Positions 1 to 8,175 are shown, numbered from the stretch's first letter. The stretch: DNA of 33,356 nt from Clostridia bacterium (GCA_017938425.1 JAGBBQ010000071.1:1-33356); one strand, 5' to 3'. Program-made: numbers and translations. The notes: generated by a model not told the origin, from the letters alone.

Positions 1-45
1 CTTACGCCTCGGCGAGCCCGAGGCCAAGATCAGCTCTTTTTTCAT
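1..45 (-). CDS. maf: Maf-family nucleotide pyrophosphatase, N-terminal fragment
   Basis: Only the first 15 codons lie in the window; the rest is beyond the left edge. They read MKKELILASGSPRRK, which is the characteristic N-terminus of Maf/YhdE proteins (the S-G-S-P-R-R phosphate-binding motif). Members of this family are cytoplasmic nucleoside triphosphate pyrophosphatases that remove modified or non-canonical nucleotides; some also affect septum formation. The ATG overlaps the stop of the upstream U32 gene in an ATGA arrangement, so the two are very likely translationally coupled and share its promoter. The assignment rests on a short but highly diagnostic motif. The downstream catalytic Asp and the full length cannot be checked here. 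Confidence 0.8.
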   Translation of the reverse strand, partial: MKKELILASGSPRRK

Positions 46-2177
46 CTGTATTTCTTTCTGTAGGTCTTTTGATTTTGGTTCGTCCTTGGCGCTCCCTTCG
101 GCAAGGGTCCGGCGGGCGCACGGCGCGCGGGCGGCAGAGGAGTCTTCTCCGCAGCACCGTACATCTGCGCCTCGCTCACGCCGATGCGCCGCACCTGTCC
201 TGCGAGCGGTGCGCCCGCGCGGTAGGCTGCAAGGATCGCACGGATCTCTGCCGCGCTCTCGGTCGAGAAGATAAAGTGACGGTGGGTGAGCCCGAAGCGC
301 GCAAGCTCCGCCCCCTTATCTCCCATATAGGTGGGGAGCGAATTGAAGATCAGATTGCGATGCTCGTATTCGCGCATCACGGGAAAGCGCATCCCGCGAC
401 GGTCGGTAAATGCGAAGCTGCCGCAGGCGGCGCAGGACGCATTCTCTCTGACGAAGCAGCGCTCGGTCAGCATCAGCGGTGCGCGCCCGTAAGCAAGCAC
501 ACCGCCGACCGAGGCGGCACGCGGCGCAGTCAATTCAAGCGAGGCGAGCGTATATTCCGCTCCCATATCCGCAAGATACGCGGCGGCGTAGGGGTTATAG
601 GCGTTCATACGGAAGTCGCCGATCGGCTTGAGCCCCGCCTCACGGCAGAGCGCGAAGTGCGAAAGGTTGGAGATCAGGGCGTATCTCGCCCCCTTCTCTG
701 CCGCGCGCCCGAGCGCTTCCCTGACGGCAGGCATTTCCCTTTCCATAATGACGGGCGGCAGCGCAACGCCGTTCTCGCCCGGAAGATCCTTATAGTAAAG
801 AAGCGGAACGAAGCGGATATCAAAGGCCGCCCTCTCCTCGGCGGTCAGCGAATACAGCACCGAGGGCTCGTAAAAGACCGCGGTGGTCATCGGCCGCCTT
901 TTCTCGGTGCGTGGCGGCGCGATCGGCCGCGCGGAGGGCAGCTCCCTGCCCGTGCTCTCCATTGCCTCGGCCGCGCGGCGGCGCAGGGCGTTCAGCTGTG
1001 CCACGGAGAGATGGATCCCCTCCTCCATCGAAAGCGAAAGGTCTGCCTCGGAAAGCGAAAGGAAGGTGCTTCCCATTTTACAAAGCCGCTCCTTGACCGC
1101 CGCCGCGGAAGGCGGTGCGCTCAGCGCGGGTGCGGGCGTGTCGCCGTACACCGTGACGCGCTTATGCGGCGCGATCAGGGTAAGACCTGCGGGTCTGCCG
1201 AGCGAAAGCGACGCCTCCGCTCGCACGGGAACGCGCGCGGGCAGAAATTCCCTGCTCTGCAAAAAGCGGCTCTCGGCCTTCTGTGCCTCGGAGCGCACGC
1301 CGATCATACCGCCGAGGCGGCCGGTGAAATATCCGTCGGTAAAGCCGCCGCGTGAGAAGAGGGCGGCAAGCGCGCGCTCCTCGGCATCCGTCGCACCGCG
1401 GCGCTCGTCGATCAGACGGCGGTAAATGCTTGTCACACCGTATACGTAATCGGGGCTCTTCATACGCCCCTCGATCTTTAAGGATGCCACGCCGCTGTCG
1501 ATCAGCGCGGGGATATGGCGTGCAAGCGAAAGGTCCTTTAAGGAAAGCGGATACGCGCCGCTGCCGTACGGCAGGCGGCAGGGCTGGGCACATTCGCCGC
1601 GGTTACCGCTCCGTCCGCCGACAAGCGAGGAGAAGAGGCATTGCCCCGAATGGCAAACGCAGAGCGCGCCGTGCAAAAACGCCTCGATCTCTAAGGGCGA
1701 ATTTTCGACCAGGCTGCGAAGATCCGCAAGCGAGCATTCCCGCGCCACGACCGCGCGCGTAAGGCCGAGCGCTGCGGCAGCCGCGACGCCCTCGCTGTTA
1801 TGCAGCCCCATCTGCGTGGAGGCGTGCAGCTCCATTTCGGGCAGATGCTCCCGCAGCAGAGCGATACCGCCGAGATCGGTGACGATCAGGGCGTCCACCC
1901 CCATCGCATACAGGGAGCGGCAATAGGCGAGCCAATCGGGCAGCTCGCGCTCGTAAACGAGCGTATTGACCGTGACGTACAGACGAACGCCGTGCAGATG
2001 GCAATACGCCACCGCGCGAGAAAGCGCCGCCTCATCGAAGTTTTTGGCAAAGGCGCGCGCACCGAAGGACTTACCGCCAAGGTACACGGCGTCCGCGCCG
2101 CCTGCCACCGCAGCGTATAGCGCCTCCTGCGAGCCGGCAGGTGCCAAAAGCTCGACACGCTCCGATCCTCTTCTCAT
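42..2177 (-). CDS. Peptidase U32 family protein (RlhA/YhbU-type, DUF3656-like C-terminus)
   Basis: A 711-residue protein beginning RVELLAPAGS, the usual start of U32 proteins. The family signature E-x-F-x-x-G-[AS]-x-C followed by G-x-C-x-x-S is visible at residues 165-183 (EAFLHGALC...GQCLFSS), followed by the conserved GNRGECAQPCR segment with further cysteines. Characterised U32 proteins such as RlhA and TrhP are RNA hydroxylation factors, probably iron-sulfur dependent; others were first described as collagenases. At about 700 residues this matches the long class with a C-terminal DUF3656-like domain, so an RNA-modifying role is more likely than proteolysis, but that is inference. The start is supported by AAAGGAG about 8 bases upstream. 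It has its own strong promoter and leads into maf with a 4-base overlap. Confidence 0.88.
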   Translation of the reverse strand: MRRGSERVELLAPAGSQEALYAAVAGGADAVYLGGKSFGARAFAKNFDEAALSRAVAYCHLHGVRLYVTVNTLVYERELPDWLAYCRSLYAMGVDALIVTDLGGIALLREHLPEMELHASTQMGLHNSEGVAAAAALGLTRAVVARECSLADLRSLVENSPLEIEAFLHGALCVCHSGQCLFSSLVGGRSGNRGECAQPCRLPYGSGAYPLSLKDLSLARHIPALIDSGVASLKIEGRMKSPDYVYGVTSIYRRLIDERRGATDAEERALAALFSRGGFTDGYFTGRLGGMIGVRSEAQKAESRFLQSREFLPARVPVRAEASLSLGRPAGLTLIAPHKRVTVYGDTPAPALSAPPSAAAVKERLCKMGSTFLSLSEADLSLSMEEGIHLSVAQLNALRRRAAEAMESTGRELPSARPIAPPRTEKRRPMTTAVFYEPSVLYSLTAEERAAFDIRFVPLLYYKDLPGENGVALPPVIMEREMPAVREALGRAAEKGARYALISNLSHFALCREAGLKPIGDFRMNAYNPYAAAYLADMGAEYTLASLELTAPRAASVGGVLAYGRAPLMLTERCFVRENASCAACGSFAFTDRRGMRFPVMREYEHRNLIFNSLPTYMGDKGAELARFGLTHRHFIFSTESAAEIRAILAAYRAGAPLAGQVRRIGVSEAQMYGAAEKTPLPPARRAPAGPLPKGAPRTNQNQKTYRKKYR

Positions 2178-2237
2178 ACACGCACTCCTTTCCCGTTCGC
2201 CTCCGCATATGCAGGGCGCGTTTTTTCTGTTATAATA

Positions 2238-2266
2238 ATTATATAAAACTTTTCTCCGCTTGTCAA
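2238..2266 (-). promoter_or_regulatory. Sigma-A promoter of the U32-maf operon
   Basis: On the minus strand TTGACA (2261-2266) is followed after exactly 17 bases by TATAAT (2238-2243). Both hexamers match the consensus perfectly. It lies about 60 bases upstream of the U32 start codon. Confidence 0.85.
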
Positions 2267-2331
2267 GAGCGCGGCGTTTTCATTTTTTCCCTCACCGCAT
2301 CCGATCCGATGCGCATCGGGAGCGAAAACAA

Positions 2332-2371
2332 AAAAATCGGGTGTGCCGGCAAAACGGCAGACCCGATTTTT
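2332..2371 (-). terminator. Rho-independent terminator after the VTT/PlsC gene
   Basis: An 11-base arm (AAAAATCGGGT, 2332-2342) pairs perfectly with 2361-2371, and inside it TGCCG pairs with CGGCA. On the minus strand the stem runs into its own T-rich arm. It sits 26 bases past the stop of the gene ending at 2397 and just before the U32 promoter. The A-rich other arm could let it work in both directions. Confidence 0.85.
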
Positions 2372-2396
2372 GCAAATTTGTAAAGGATTATTTACT

Positions 2397-4337
2397 TCAA
2401 ACGGTTTCTTCGCTTTTTGCGATCTGCTGCTCGAGCTTTTCAAGATCGGCATGCAGCTTTGCCGCGCGGACGCTTCTCTCGCGGAGAATATCCCAGAGCA
2501 TCGACCATTTTGCGCACACGGTCCGATCCTCGGGATAGAAGAAATGCAGCTCCTTTCCGACGTAGAACTGGAAATGCTTTCCTTCCGTATAGATCAGAGC
2601 CTGCAGCTCCGCAGGCGTCTTTTCGTAGCGAACCTCCTTACCGTCCTCGGTGCCCTCGTAGACGATGCCGCTCTCGTCGAAGCGGCAAACGCCGCTGCCC
2701 CGCTCGGTCATCACGCCGCGGCGCTTATCGAAGCAATGCACGCTCACCTTTTGCTTAAAGTGATAGTCCTTCAGCGTGCCGAGATACTCCATCTGCTCGG
2801 CGTGCAGATCCGAGATGGTCTTTCCGTCCGAGAGGTAGCTCGAGTCAAACACGCGCTCGTGGCCGCAGACGGTGCAGCGCAGGCGGTTCTTCTTGGTCTC
2901 GCCCGCAAACTCCGCGCCGCACATCGGGCAGCGGAACAGAAGCCTCTCCAGCCCCTCGACGTTGGCACGGCGGTCAGGCTTCCTCAGCGAAATATAACGG
3001 CGGCACTCGTCATAGGAGAGCGCGGCCTCGATCTTGGCTCCGAGCACCTCGTCGCTCATCACGGCAAGCTCCTCGGCGCTGATGATCTTATGCAGATGGA
3101 TGTCCACGGGCGTCTTACGCAGACCGATGCCCCATTTGGGCTTACAGAAATAGCCGCCGACGGTATGATATTCATACACGTCCATCCCCATATGGCGGAC
3201 GAGCGACACCGTATCTCCCACCATCGGGAAGCTGGTGCCCGCCGCAGAAAGCCTTCCCTCGGGGAAAAGCACCACGGAGCAGCCCTCGCGCTTCGCCGCC
3301 ATCAGCTTCTTGGCGGTCTCAAGATCGGGATGGAAAAGGCGCTTGGGAATGCAGCCGAGATGCGCCATCAGCCAGCGCACGATGTGCGCCTCAAAATAGA
3401 AGCGGTTCACGACGAAGGTGAGCCTTCTCGGGTACATCGCCTTTGCGGCAAAATAGAAATCAAAGAAGCAGGTATGGCTTCCGAGGATCAGCACGGGGCG
3501 ACCCTTCGGCGGCGCCTCACAGCTCTTTCTGCTGATCCGCACGTACAGAGAAGCAAAGAGCGTCACGAACGGAACGACCAGATGGTACAGGAAGGGATTG
3601 GGGCGCTCCATGGCGTGCTCATCATAAAACTCGTGCTTGATCCAGCCGCCGAGCAGAAGGCAAACGATGGCAAGCACGAAGGCGATCAGAAGGAAGATCG
3701 CGATCATCGTAAAGCGCGAGGAGAATACGCCGAGGAAGTGATAGATATAGCTTCCGAGAAGGTAGGAGCAAAGCGCGGTCGGCAGCATACCCATCATACA
3801 GGTAAGGATGAAGCGGCGGTAGGAAATATTCTTGTTCGCGCCGTAATAGGCGATCGCGCCGAAGGGGATCAGCGGCATCACGAAAAGAAGGCACATCGCC
3901 GCCATCGTGGCGTGCTTTTCCTTCATTCGGCTCTCTGCCCTCTCCACGCGCGTCACACGCCGCTCGAGCATCACCGAGCGCCAATGCAGCTGCCTTACCA
4001 GAAGGAACACGAGGCTCGCGCCCACCAGCGATGCAAAATACATCAGCGGGATCGCGATATAGATCGGCAGGATCACGCCCGCGGGGATCATCACGATCTC
4101 GGGCGGTATAAAGGCCAGCGGCAGCGAGAGCATCTGTAAAAGGAAAAGGAACGGAATGCTCACGGCGCGGTTTGCGCGAAGGTATTCCTTTGCCTCCTCG
4201 AACCGTCCCGTTTCCTCAAGACGCAAAATCTCTGCCACCGTGCCCGAAACCGCTATGTATATAAAAATGATGCATACGGCAACCAGCGCGAGCAGAGCGA
4301 TCTCCAACGCACGAAATATCTTTTGCTTTGTCGTCAT
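2397..4337 (-). CDS. VTT-domain / PlsC acyltransferase / zinc-ribbon fusion membrane protein
   Basis: A 646-residue protein with three recognisable parts. Residues about 10-230 hold an N-terminal membrane helix and a VTT (DedA/TMEM64-like) integral membrane domain, with the FVMPLIPFGAIAYYGAN segment near 152-168. Residues about 255-430 are a PlsC-type lysophosphatidic acid acyltransferase domain with the catalytic HxxxxD motif (HTCFFD, 288-293) and the glycerol-phosphate-binding FPEGRLS (358-364). Residues 470-491 form a CxxC...CxxC zinc ribbon (C470, C473, C488, C491), followed by about 150 residues without a recognised fold. VTT proteins are linked to lipid scrambling or flipping and PlsC makes phosphatidic acid, so a phospholipid synthesis or remodelling role at the cytoplasmic membrane is inferred. 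The start has GGAG 9 bases upstream. It is monocistronic by its promoter and terminator. Confidence 0.85.
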   Translation of the reverse strand: MTTKQKIFRALEIALLALVAVCIIFIYIAVSGTVAEILRLEETGRFEEAKEYLRANRAVSIPFLFLLQMLSLPLAFIPPEIVMIPAGVILPIYIAIPLMYFASLVGASLVFLLVRQLHWRSVMLERRVTRVERAESRMKEKHATMAAMCLLFVMPLIPFGAIAYYGANKNISYRRFILTCMMGMLPTALCSYLLGSYIYHFLGVFSSRFTMIAIFLLIAFVLAIVCLLLGGWIKHEFYDEHAMERPNPFLYHLVVPFVTLFASLYVRISRKSCEAPPKGRPVLILGSHTCFFDFYFAAKAMYPRRLTFVVNRFYFEAHIVRWLMAHLGCIPKRLFHPDLETAKKLMAAKREGCSVVLFPEGRLSAAGTSFPMVGDTVSLVRHMGMDVYEYHTVGGYFCKPKWGIGLRKTPVDIHLHKIISAEELAVMSDEVLGAKIEAALSYDECRRYISLRKPDRRANVEGLERLLFRCPMCGAEFAGETKKNRLRCTVCGHERVFDSSYLSDGKTISDLHAEQMEYLGTLKDYHFKQKVSVHCFDKRRGVMTERGSGVCRFDESGIVYEGTEDGKEVRYEKTPAELQALIYTEGKHFQFYVGKELHFFYPEDRTVCAKWSMLWDILRERSVRAAKLHADLEKLEQQIAKSEETV

Positions 4338-4378
4338 AATCTTATCTCCGGATCCCGAAGGAGTATTATTTAAGGAGT

Positions 4379-4407
4379 ATTATAACACAAAACGAAGGAA
4401 AATGCAA
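4379..4407 (-). promoter_or_regulatory. Promoter of the VTT/PlsC gene
   Basis: Minus-strand TTGCAT (4402-4407), a 17-base spacer and TATAAT (4379-4384). It lies about 40 bases upstream of the start codon at 4337. Confidence 0.7.
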
Positions 4408-4497
4408 GACAAAAGCAAAGAATTGCTTGCGTATGGGCACAAGAAACGAAAAAGATACACAAGAAAACCGCACCGTCTTTGTGGCGTTTATACGAAA

Positions 4498-5274
4498 TTA
4501 TTTGCGCTGCGCGCGTCGGTCGATCGCACGCGTGCCAACGGCGCAGAGCGCGAAGATCGTGGTGCCCGCAAGCGTTACGAGCGCAACGCGCAGCCACGGC
4601 ACGGACGAAAGGCCGCTCAGGGCAAGCTCGCCCGAGATCTGCAGCGCCGCACAGATCGCGATAACGTCGTACACCGCGGCGGCAAGAAGAAATACGCTGC
4701 CCGCAAGGAACAGGGCAAACGCCGCCGAGGAGAAGTCCATTGCCTCGGAAATATAGAAGAGCACGAGAAGCAAAATCAGCGTTTCGGGCACCATATAGGT
4801 CGCGTTATAAGCAAAGGAGCCCGCCAGCACCGCCGAGGTGGGGATCGTGAGCCCCGCCCAGACCGTCGCACCCGAGATCACGTGGCAGATATAGCGAAGG
4901 ACCGACGCGAGCGCCGCGCCCGAGAGCAGCGCCGTGCTCTGGCGCATACCGCTTCTGCGGAAAACACCGCCGAGGCCGAGCATCGCGTAGGCGATCACGT
5001 AGTCGAGCAGGATGACGGCAAGCACCGAGGCAAAGCCGGTCACGTAAGAAAGCGTGCGCAGGCCGAGCAGCTGCTGGATCGCGCCGTATACCGTGCCTGC
5101 GGCAAGGCCGTATTTTGCACCGTGGCGGTAAGAGATCAGCACGATCGGGAGCATCGAGGCAAAGGTGACCGAGCCGCCCGCGGGCAGCTCCGCGAGCTTC
5201 AGCATACTGAGCACCGTGGCAAGCGCGATCATAACGGCACTCTCGACGAGCGCTAAGGTCTTTTTGTTTTTCAT
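4498..5274 (-). CDS. thiT: Thiamine ECF transporter S component ThiT, with extra C-terminal membrane segments
   Basis: A 258-residue, very hydrophobic protein. The region around residues 1-185 matches ThiT, the thiamine-binding S component of energy-coupling-factor transporters. Visible family features are the N-terminal MKNKKTLALVESAVMIAL, the GLAAGTVYGAIQ segment and RYICHVISGATVWAG. ThiT pairs with the shared EcfA/A'/T module, which is not in this window. Characterised ThiT proteins are close to 190-200 residues; here about 60-70 more residues with two further predicted helices follow. The start at 5274 is chosen because GGAGG lies 9 bases upstream; an in-frame extension further upstream would run into the leader hairpin. 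Expression is under a TPP riboswitch, which independently supports thiamine specificity. Confidence 0.9.
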   Translation of the reverse strand: MKNKKTLALVESAVMIALATVLSMLKLAELPAGGSVTFASMLPIVLISYRHGAKYGLAAGTVYGAIQQLLGLRTLSYVTGFASVLAVILLDYVIAYAMLGLGGVFRRSGMRQSTALLSGAALASVLRYICHVISGATVWAGLTIPTSAVLAGSFAYNATYMVPETLILLLVLFYISEAMDFSSAAFALFLAGSVFLLAAAVYDVIAICAALQISGELALSGLSSVPWLRVALVTLAGTTIFALCAVGTRAIDRRAQRK

Positions 5275-5294
5275 AGAGAAACGCCTCCGAAATA

Positions 5295-5331
5295 GAATTC
5301 GCCACACAGAAAATATCCGTGTGGCGAGTTC
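5295..5331 (-). promoter_or_regulatory. Expression-platform hairpin between TPP riboswitch and thiT RBS
   Basis: GAACTCGCCACAC on the minus strand pairs with GTGTGGCGAATTC around a loop of about 10 bases, giving a long near-perfect stem. It lies directly between the riboswitch aptamer and the GGAGG of thiT. No T-run follows, so it is not a typical intrinsic terminator. It may act in translation control or RNA stability. Confidence 0.65.
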
Positions 5332-5420
5332 TAAAAGCATCTTCCTACGACGGCATTATCCGTATCAGGTATAAGGGTTTGGAAGCCTCCATCTCAGCCT
5401 TGCGGCACCCCTGATATTCT
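5332..5420 (-). promoter_or_regulatory. TPP riboswitch (thi box)
   Basis: The minus strand reads the thi-box conserved blocks in order: GGGGTGCC, GGCTGAGAT, ACCCTT, ACCTGAT, CGGATAATGCCG and CGTAGGAAG. These cover the TPP-pyrimidine-binding CTGAGA region and the ACCTGA/GGATAATGC/GTAGG core. The closing P1 helix can form between ATC near 5417 and GAT near 5339. It controls thiT, so thiamine pyrophosphate should switch transporter expression off. Recognition is by conserved primary sequence and is near certain; the exact ends are approximate. Confidence 0.95.
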
Positions 5421-5440
5421 TCTGTTGATAGCGTATGGAC

Positions 5441-5470
5441 AGTATAACACCGCAGGCAGCATTTTGTCAA
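5441..5470 (-). promoter_or_regulatory. Promoter of the riboswitch-thiT transcript
   Basis: Minus-strand TTGACA (5465-5470), an 18-base spacer and TATACT (5441-5446). It is placed immediately upstream of the TPP aptamer, in the gap after thiamine pyrophosphokinase. Confidence 0.75.
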
Positions 5471-5510
5471 GAGAAAATCAAAAAATTTTCTGCCGTTCCC
5501 TTTTGCCCCG

Positions 5511-6161
5511 TCAGCTTTTTTTGTTTTCTCTCTCGGGTGCCGAAAGCACGCAAAGGATCGCGCCGCGCTTGACCGAAACGGTTACGCTCTCGCCGAGAGC
5601 GGTGTTGGAGACGCCGAGAGGAAAATCGTTTTGAAGGCTTCCCTCCGTAAGCGTATACGCGGTGCCCGCGATCGTGACCCCCTCGCATACGGGCGAGAGA
5701 GCAAACACGCCGAGCGGCTGCCCCGGCACGGTCACAAGCATCTGCGCGCCGTCCGAAAAGGCAACCATACGCACACCCTCTCCAACGAGAGCGGCGATCC
5801 TGCCCTCGCTTGCGATGCGATACAGGAGCTGCATATTTGCGACCGTGTGGTCCGCGCGGCCGCCAAGGCCGCCGTATATCTCAAAGCGCGTATAGCCGCG
5901 CTTTACGCCCTCAAGATAGGCGAGATAGGTATCGGTCTCATCCTTCCTGACAGGAAAGCGGACGAGGGGGATATCCGCGGGCGGCGGCACCGCAAGCGAA
6001 TCGAGATCTCCGACCAGCAGTGACGGCGCTCTTCCCTCGCGAAGGCAGGTGAGAAGCCCGCCGTCCACGGCGATGAGAAGATCCCCGTCTCCAAGCGCGG
6101 GAAGCGGACCGCTCTCGCCTGCGCCCACGAGGTAACAGATCTTTTCCTTCATATCCTTCAC
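5511..6161 (-). CDS. thiN: Thiamine pyrophosphokinase
   Basis: A 216-residue enzyme that transfers pyrophosphate from ATP to thiamine, giving the cofactor TPP in the cytoplasm. Family motifs seen are AVDGG near residue 33, VGDLDS near 51, KDETDTYLAY near 73 and GGRADHTVANMQLL near 100, the usual TPK catalytic and ATP-binding elements; the length is also typical. The frame opens with GTG at 6161, four bases after the upstream stop. An ATG at 6152 is an alternative start with a GGGG-type site 8-11 bases before it, so the true N-terminus may be three residues shorter. It precedes the riboswitch-controlled thiT, giving a thiamine salvage pair: uptake then pyrophosphorylation. Confidence 0.92.
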   Translation of the reverse strand: MKDMKEKICYLVGAGESGPLPALGDGDLLIAVDGGLLTCLREGRAPSLLVGDLDSLAVPPPADIPLVRFPVRKDETDTYLAYLEGVKRGYTRFEIYGGLGGRADHTVANMQLLYRIASEGRIAALVGEGVRMVAFSDGAQMLVTVPGQPLGVFALSPVCEGVTIAGTAYTLTEGSLQNDFPLGVSNTALGESVTVSVKRGAILCVLSAPERENKKS

Positions 6162-6165
6162 CCCG

Positions 6166-7422
6166 TCAGGCCTTCAGCATCTCTTCCAGCGCGGTCATCA
6201 CGCCGAGCTTGCCGTATTCATAAGTAAGACCGCCCTGCATATACGCGGTATAGGGGGGCGTGAGCGGCCCGTCGCAGGAGAGCTCGTTGGTCGCGCCCGT
6301 GACGAAGGTGCCCGCCGCCATGATCTCCTCGTGCGGATAGCCGGGCATCTCGCCGGGCTCGGGCACGCAGTACGCCTCGACGGGAGAGCCCATCTGGATG
6401 CCGCGGCAGAAGCGGATCAGATTTTCGGGGGTATTGAGATCGATGGTCTGCACGATGTCGGTACGGATCTCGTCGTAGCGCGGAGAGACCGAGGAAAAGC
6501 CCGCAAGCTCCAGGATGCGCGCGGCAAACGCCATCGACTTCAGCGTGGAGCAAACGGCGGCAGGCGCCATAAAGAAGCCCTTGTAGAAGGAGGCAAGCTG
6601 ATTGAAGTTCGCGCCGAGGCTCTTGCCGACGCAGGGCGCGGAAAAGCGCTCCGAAATATCCTCGATCACGTCGCGGCGGCCAACGCAGTACGCACCGCTG
6701 ACAGCAAAGCCCGCGCCGAGATTTTTCATCATCGAGCCGACGAATACGTCCGCGCCGACCTCGGTGGGCTCGCGGTCCTCACAGAATTCGCCGTAGCAGT
6801 TATCCACCATAACGACCGTCTCGGGGGATACGCGCTTGATCAGGGCGATCACGCGCTCGATCTTATCCATCGTAAGGCTCTTTCTCTGCGAATAGCCGCG
6901 GCTCCTCTGAATGGCGGCCACGCGCACGGGGCTCTCGGAGAGCCTCTTTTCGATCGCGGCATAATCAAAATCGTTCTCCACGAGGTCGATCTCCTCATAA
7001 AGCACGCCGCAGGCGATCAGAGAGTTTCGGCTCTCCCCCGCCGTGCCGATCACCGACCGAAGCGTATCGTAGGGCTCGCCCGAGATATAAAGCAGGGTCT
7101 GCCCGTGCTTCAGAAGCCCGCCGAGCGTAACGGCGAGGGCGTGTGTGCCCGACATCAGCTGCGGGCGCACGAGCGCATCCTCCGCGCCGAAAACGCGTGC
7201 GTAAAGCGCCTCGAGCTTATCTCTTCCGTCATCGGTATAGCCATAGCCCGTCACCTCGAGAAAATCCGTGGTGGAAACGCGGAGATCGCGGAAGGCGGCC
7301 AGCACCTTCGCGGAGCATTTCATACAGTTTTGCTCAAGTTTTGCAAATACTTCTTTACAATCTGCTTCCGCTCTCGCGGCAAGATCGATCACTTTCTGAC
7401 TAAAATCGTGTCCCGTATACAT
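6166..7422 (-). CDS. Methionine gamma-lyase family PLP enzyme (YnbB / 'aluminium resistance' family)
   Basis: About 418 residues, matching the Met_gamma_lyase (PF06838) group of fold-type I PLP enzymes, common in Firmicutes and often misnamed aluminium resistance proteins. The PLP-binding lysine is in SMMKNLGAG (K233), the aspartate that contacts the PLP ring nitrogen in VMVDNCYGEF (D207), and RPQLMSGTHA near residue 90 is the family's substrate/cofactor loop. The reaction is probably alpha,gamma-elimination on a sulfur amino acid or a related cystathionine-lyase reaction; the physiological substrate is not settled. ATG at 7422 is preferred over an overlapping GTG at 7434 because GTGAGG lies 6-7 bases before it. 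It is tightly packed between the HAD gene and thiN. Confidence 0.85.
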   Translation of the reverse strand: MYTGHDFSQKVIDLAARAEADCKEVFAKLEQNCMKCSAKVLAAFRDLRVSTTDFLEVTGYGYTDDGRDKLEALYARVFGAEDALVRPQLMSGTHALAVTLGGLLKHGQTLLYISGEPYDTLRSVIGTAGESRNSLIACGVLYEEIDLVENDFDYAAIEKRLSESPVRVAAIQRSRGYSQRKSLTMDKIERVIALIKRVSPETVVMVDNCYGEFCEDREPTEVGADVFVGSMMKNLGAGFAVSGAYCVGRRDVIEDISERFSAPCVGKSLGANFNQLASFYKGFFMAPAAVCSTLKSMAFAARILELAGFSSVSPRYDEIRTDIVQTIDLNTPENLIRFCRGIQMGSPVEAYCVPEPGEMPGYPHEEIMAAGTFVTGATNELSCDGPLTPPYTAYMQGGLTYEYGKLGVMTALEEMLKA

Positions 7423-7430
7423 TTTTATCC

Positions 7431-8117
7431 TCACATCTTTTCAAGCACGCCGATCAGCGCATCCAGCGAAGCGATCTCGGCATCGGGCTGTATCTCGCTT
7501 TTGTTTTCCTTGCGGCTCGGGTTGAACCATACCGTTCGTATCCCCGCGGTGATGCCGCCCTTTATGTCCGAGGTCAGGCTATCGCCGACGATGACCGCCT
7601 CGTCTTTTGAAAATCCCTCGATCGCCGCAAAGCAGGCATCGAAATACTCGCGCGAGGGCTTATTGTAGCCCACCTCCTCGGAGACGAAGCGCGCCGCAAA
7701 ATACTTCCCGATCCCGGCGGACGCCACGCGCCCCGCCTGCACGGCGGCAATGCCGTTGGTGGCAAGATAGAGCGCATACTTTTTTTCATAAAGCGCCGCG
7801 AGCAGCGCCTCTGCCCCCGGCAAAAAATAATGCCCCTGCGCAAGATTTCTCTCATATACCTCGTGCACCCCGGACACCGCCTCGTGCCCGATCGCCTCAA
7901 GGAAGCGCTCGAAGCGCAGCGAGCGCAGTCTTGTGCGCGTGATCTCCCCGCGCTCCAGCGCCTCCCAGCAGCCCTTGTTGATCTTACTGTAGAGCGCCTT
8001 GTTCTCCTCCGTCACGGGGATCGAAAAGGCGCGGAGGGTCTTCTCGATCGCGACCTGTTCCGCCTCATGAAAATCCAGAATGGTATCGTCAAGATCCAAA
8101 AATACGTGCTTGATCAT
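7431..8117 (-). CDS. HAD-superfamily hydrolase (YjjG-like nucleotidase group)
   Basis: A 228-residue HAD phosphatase with all four motifs. Motif I is FLDLDDTILDF (nucleophile D8, general acid D10), motif II lies in LATNGI, motif III is the lysine of YNKPSREYF, and motif IV is VGDSLTSDIKGG. A helical C1-type cap follows motif I. LDDTILDF and the overall pattern are closest to the YjjG/YfnB type, which dephosphorylates nucleotides including non-canonical pyrimidine nucleotides; exact specificity is inferred. The start at 8117 has AAGGA about 8 bases upstream; the frame is open further upstream but without a comparable site. Its stop overlaps the start region of the PLP enzyme, indicating one operon. 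Confidence 0.87.
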   Translation of the reverse strand: MIKHVFLDLDDTILDFHEAEQVAIEKTLRAFSIPVTEENKALYSKINKGCWEALERGEITRTRLRSLRFERFLEAIGHEAVSGVHEVYERNLAQGHYFLPGAEALLAALYEKKYALYLATNGIAAVQAGRVASAGIGKYFAARFVSEEVGYNKPSREYFDACFAAIEGFSKDEAVIVGDSLTSDIKGGITAGIRTVWFNPSRKENKSEIQPDAEIASLDALIGVLEKM

Positions 8118-8144
8118 TTTTTCCGTCCTTTTTTTCAAAGTAGA

Positions 8145-8167
8145 GCCGCCGCATCGGCTGCGACGGC
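8145..8167. other. GC-rich hairpin between metallophosphoesterase and HAD genes
   Basis: GCCGCCGCA (8145-8153) pairs with TGCGACGGC (8159-8167) with one mismatch around a 5-base loop. A T-run (TTTTTT) follows only on the plus strand, whereas the neighbouring genes run on the minus strand. It is therefore probably a processing or stability element rather than their terminator. Confidence 0.5.
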
Positions 8168-8175
8168 TTGCTTTT

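Noticed and set aside
2343-4139. A 598-residue plus-strand open frame opposite the VTT/PlsC gene.
   Set aside because: Composition is dominated by His, Arg, Ala and Glu as expected for an antisense shadow; the minus-strand product has clear motifs.
8145-8167. The hairpin as the terminator of the metallophosphoesterase gene.
   Set aside because: The T-run follows on the opposite strand, and the downstream HAD, PLP and thiN genes appear to need the same transcript.
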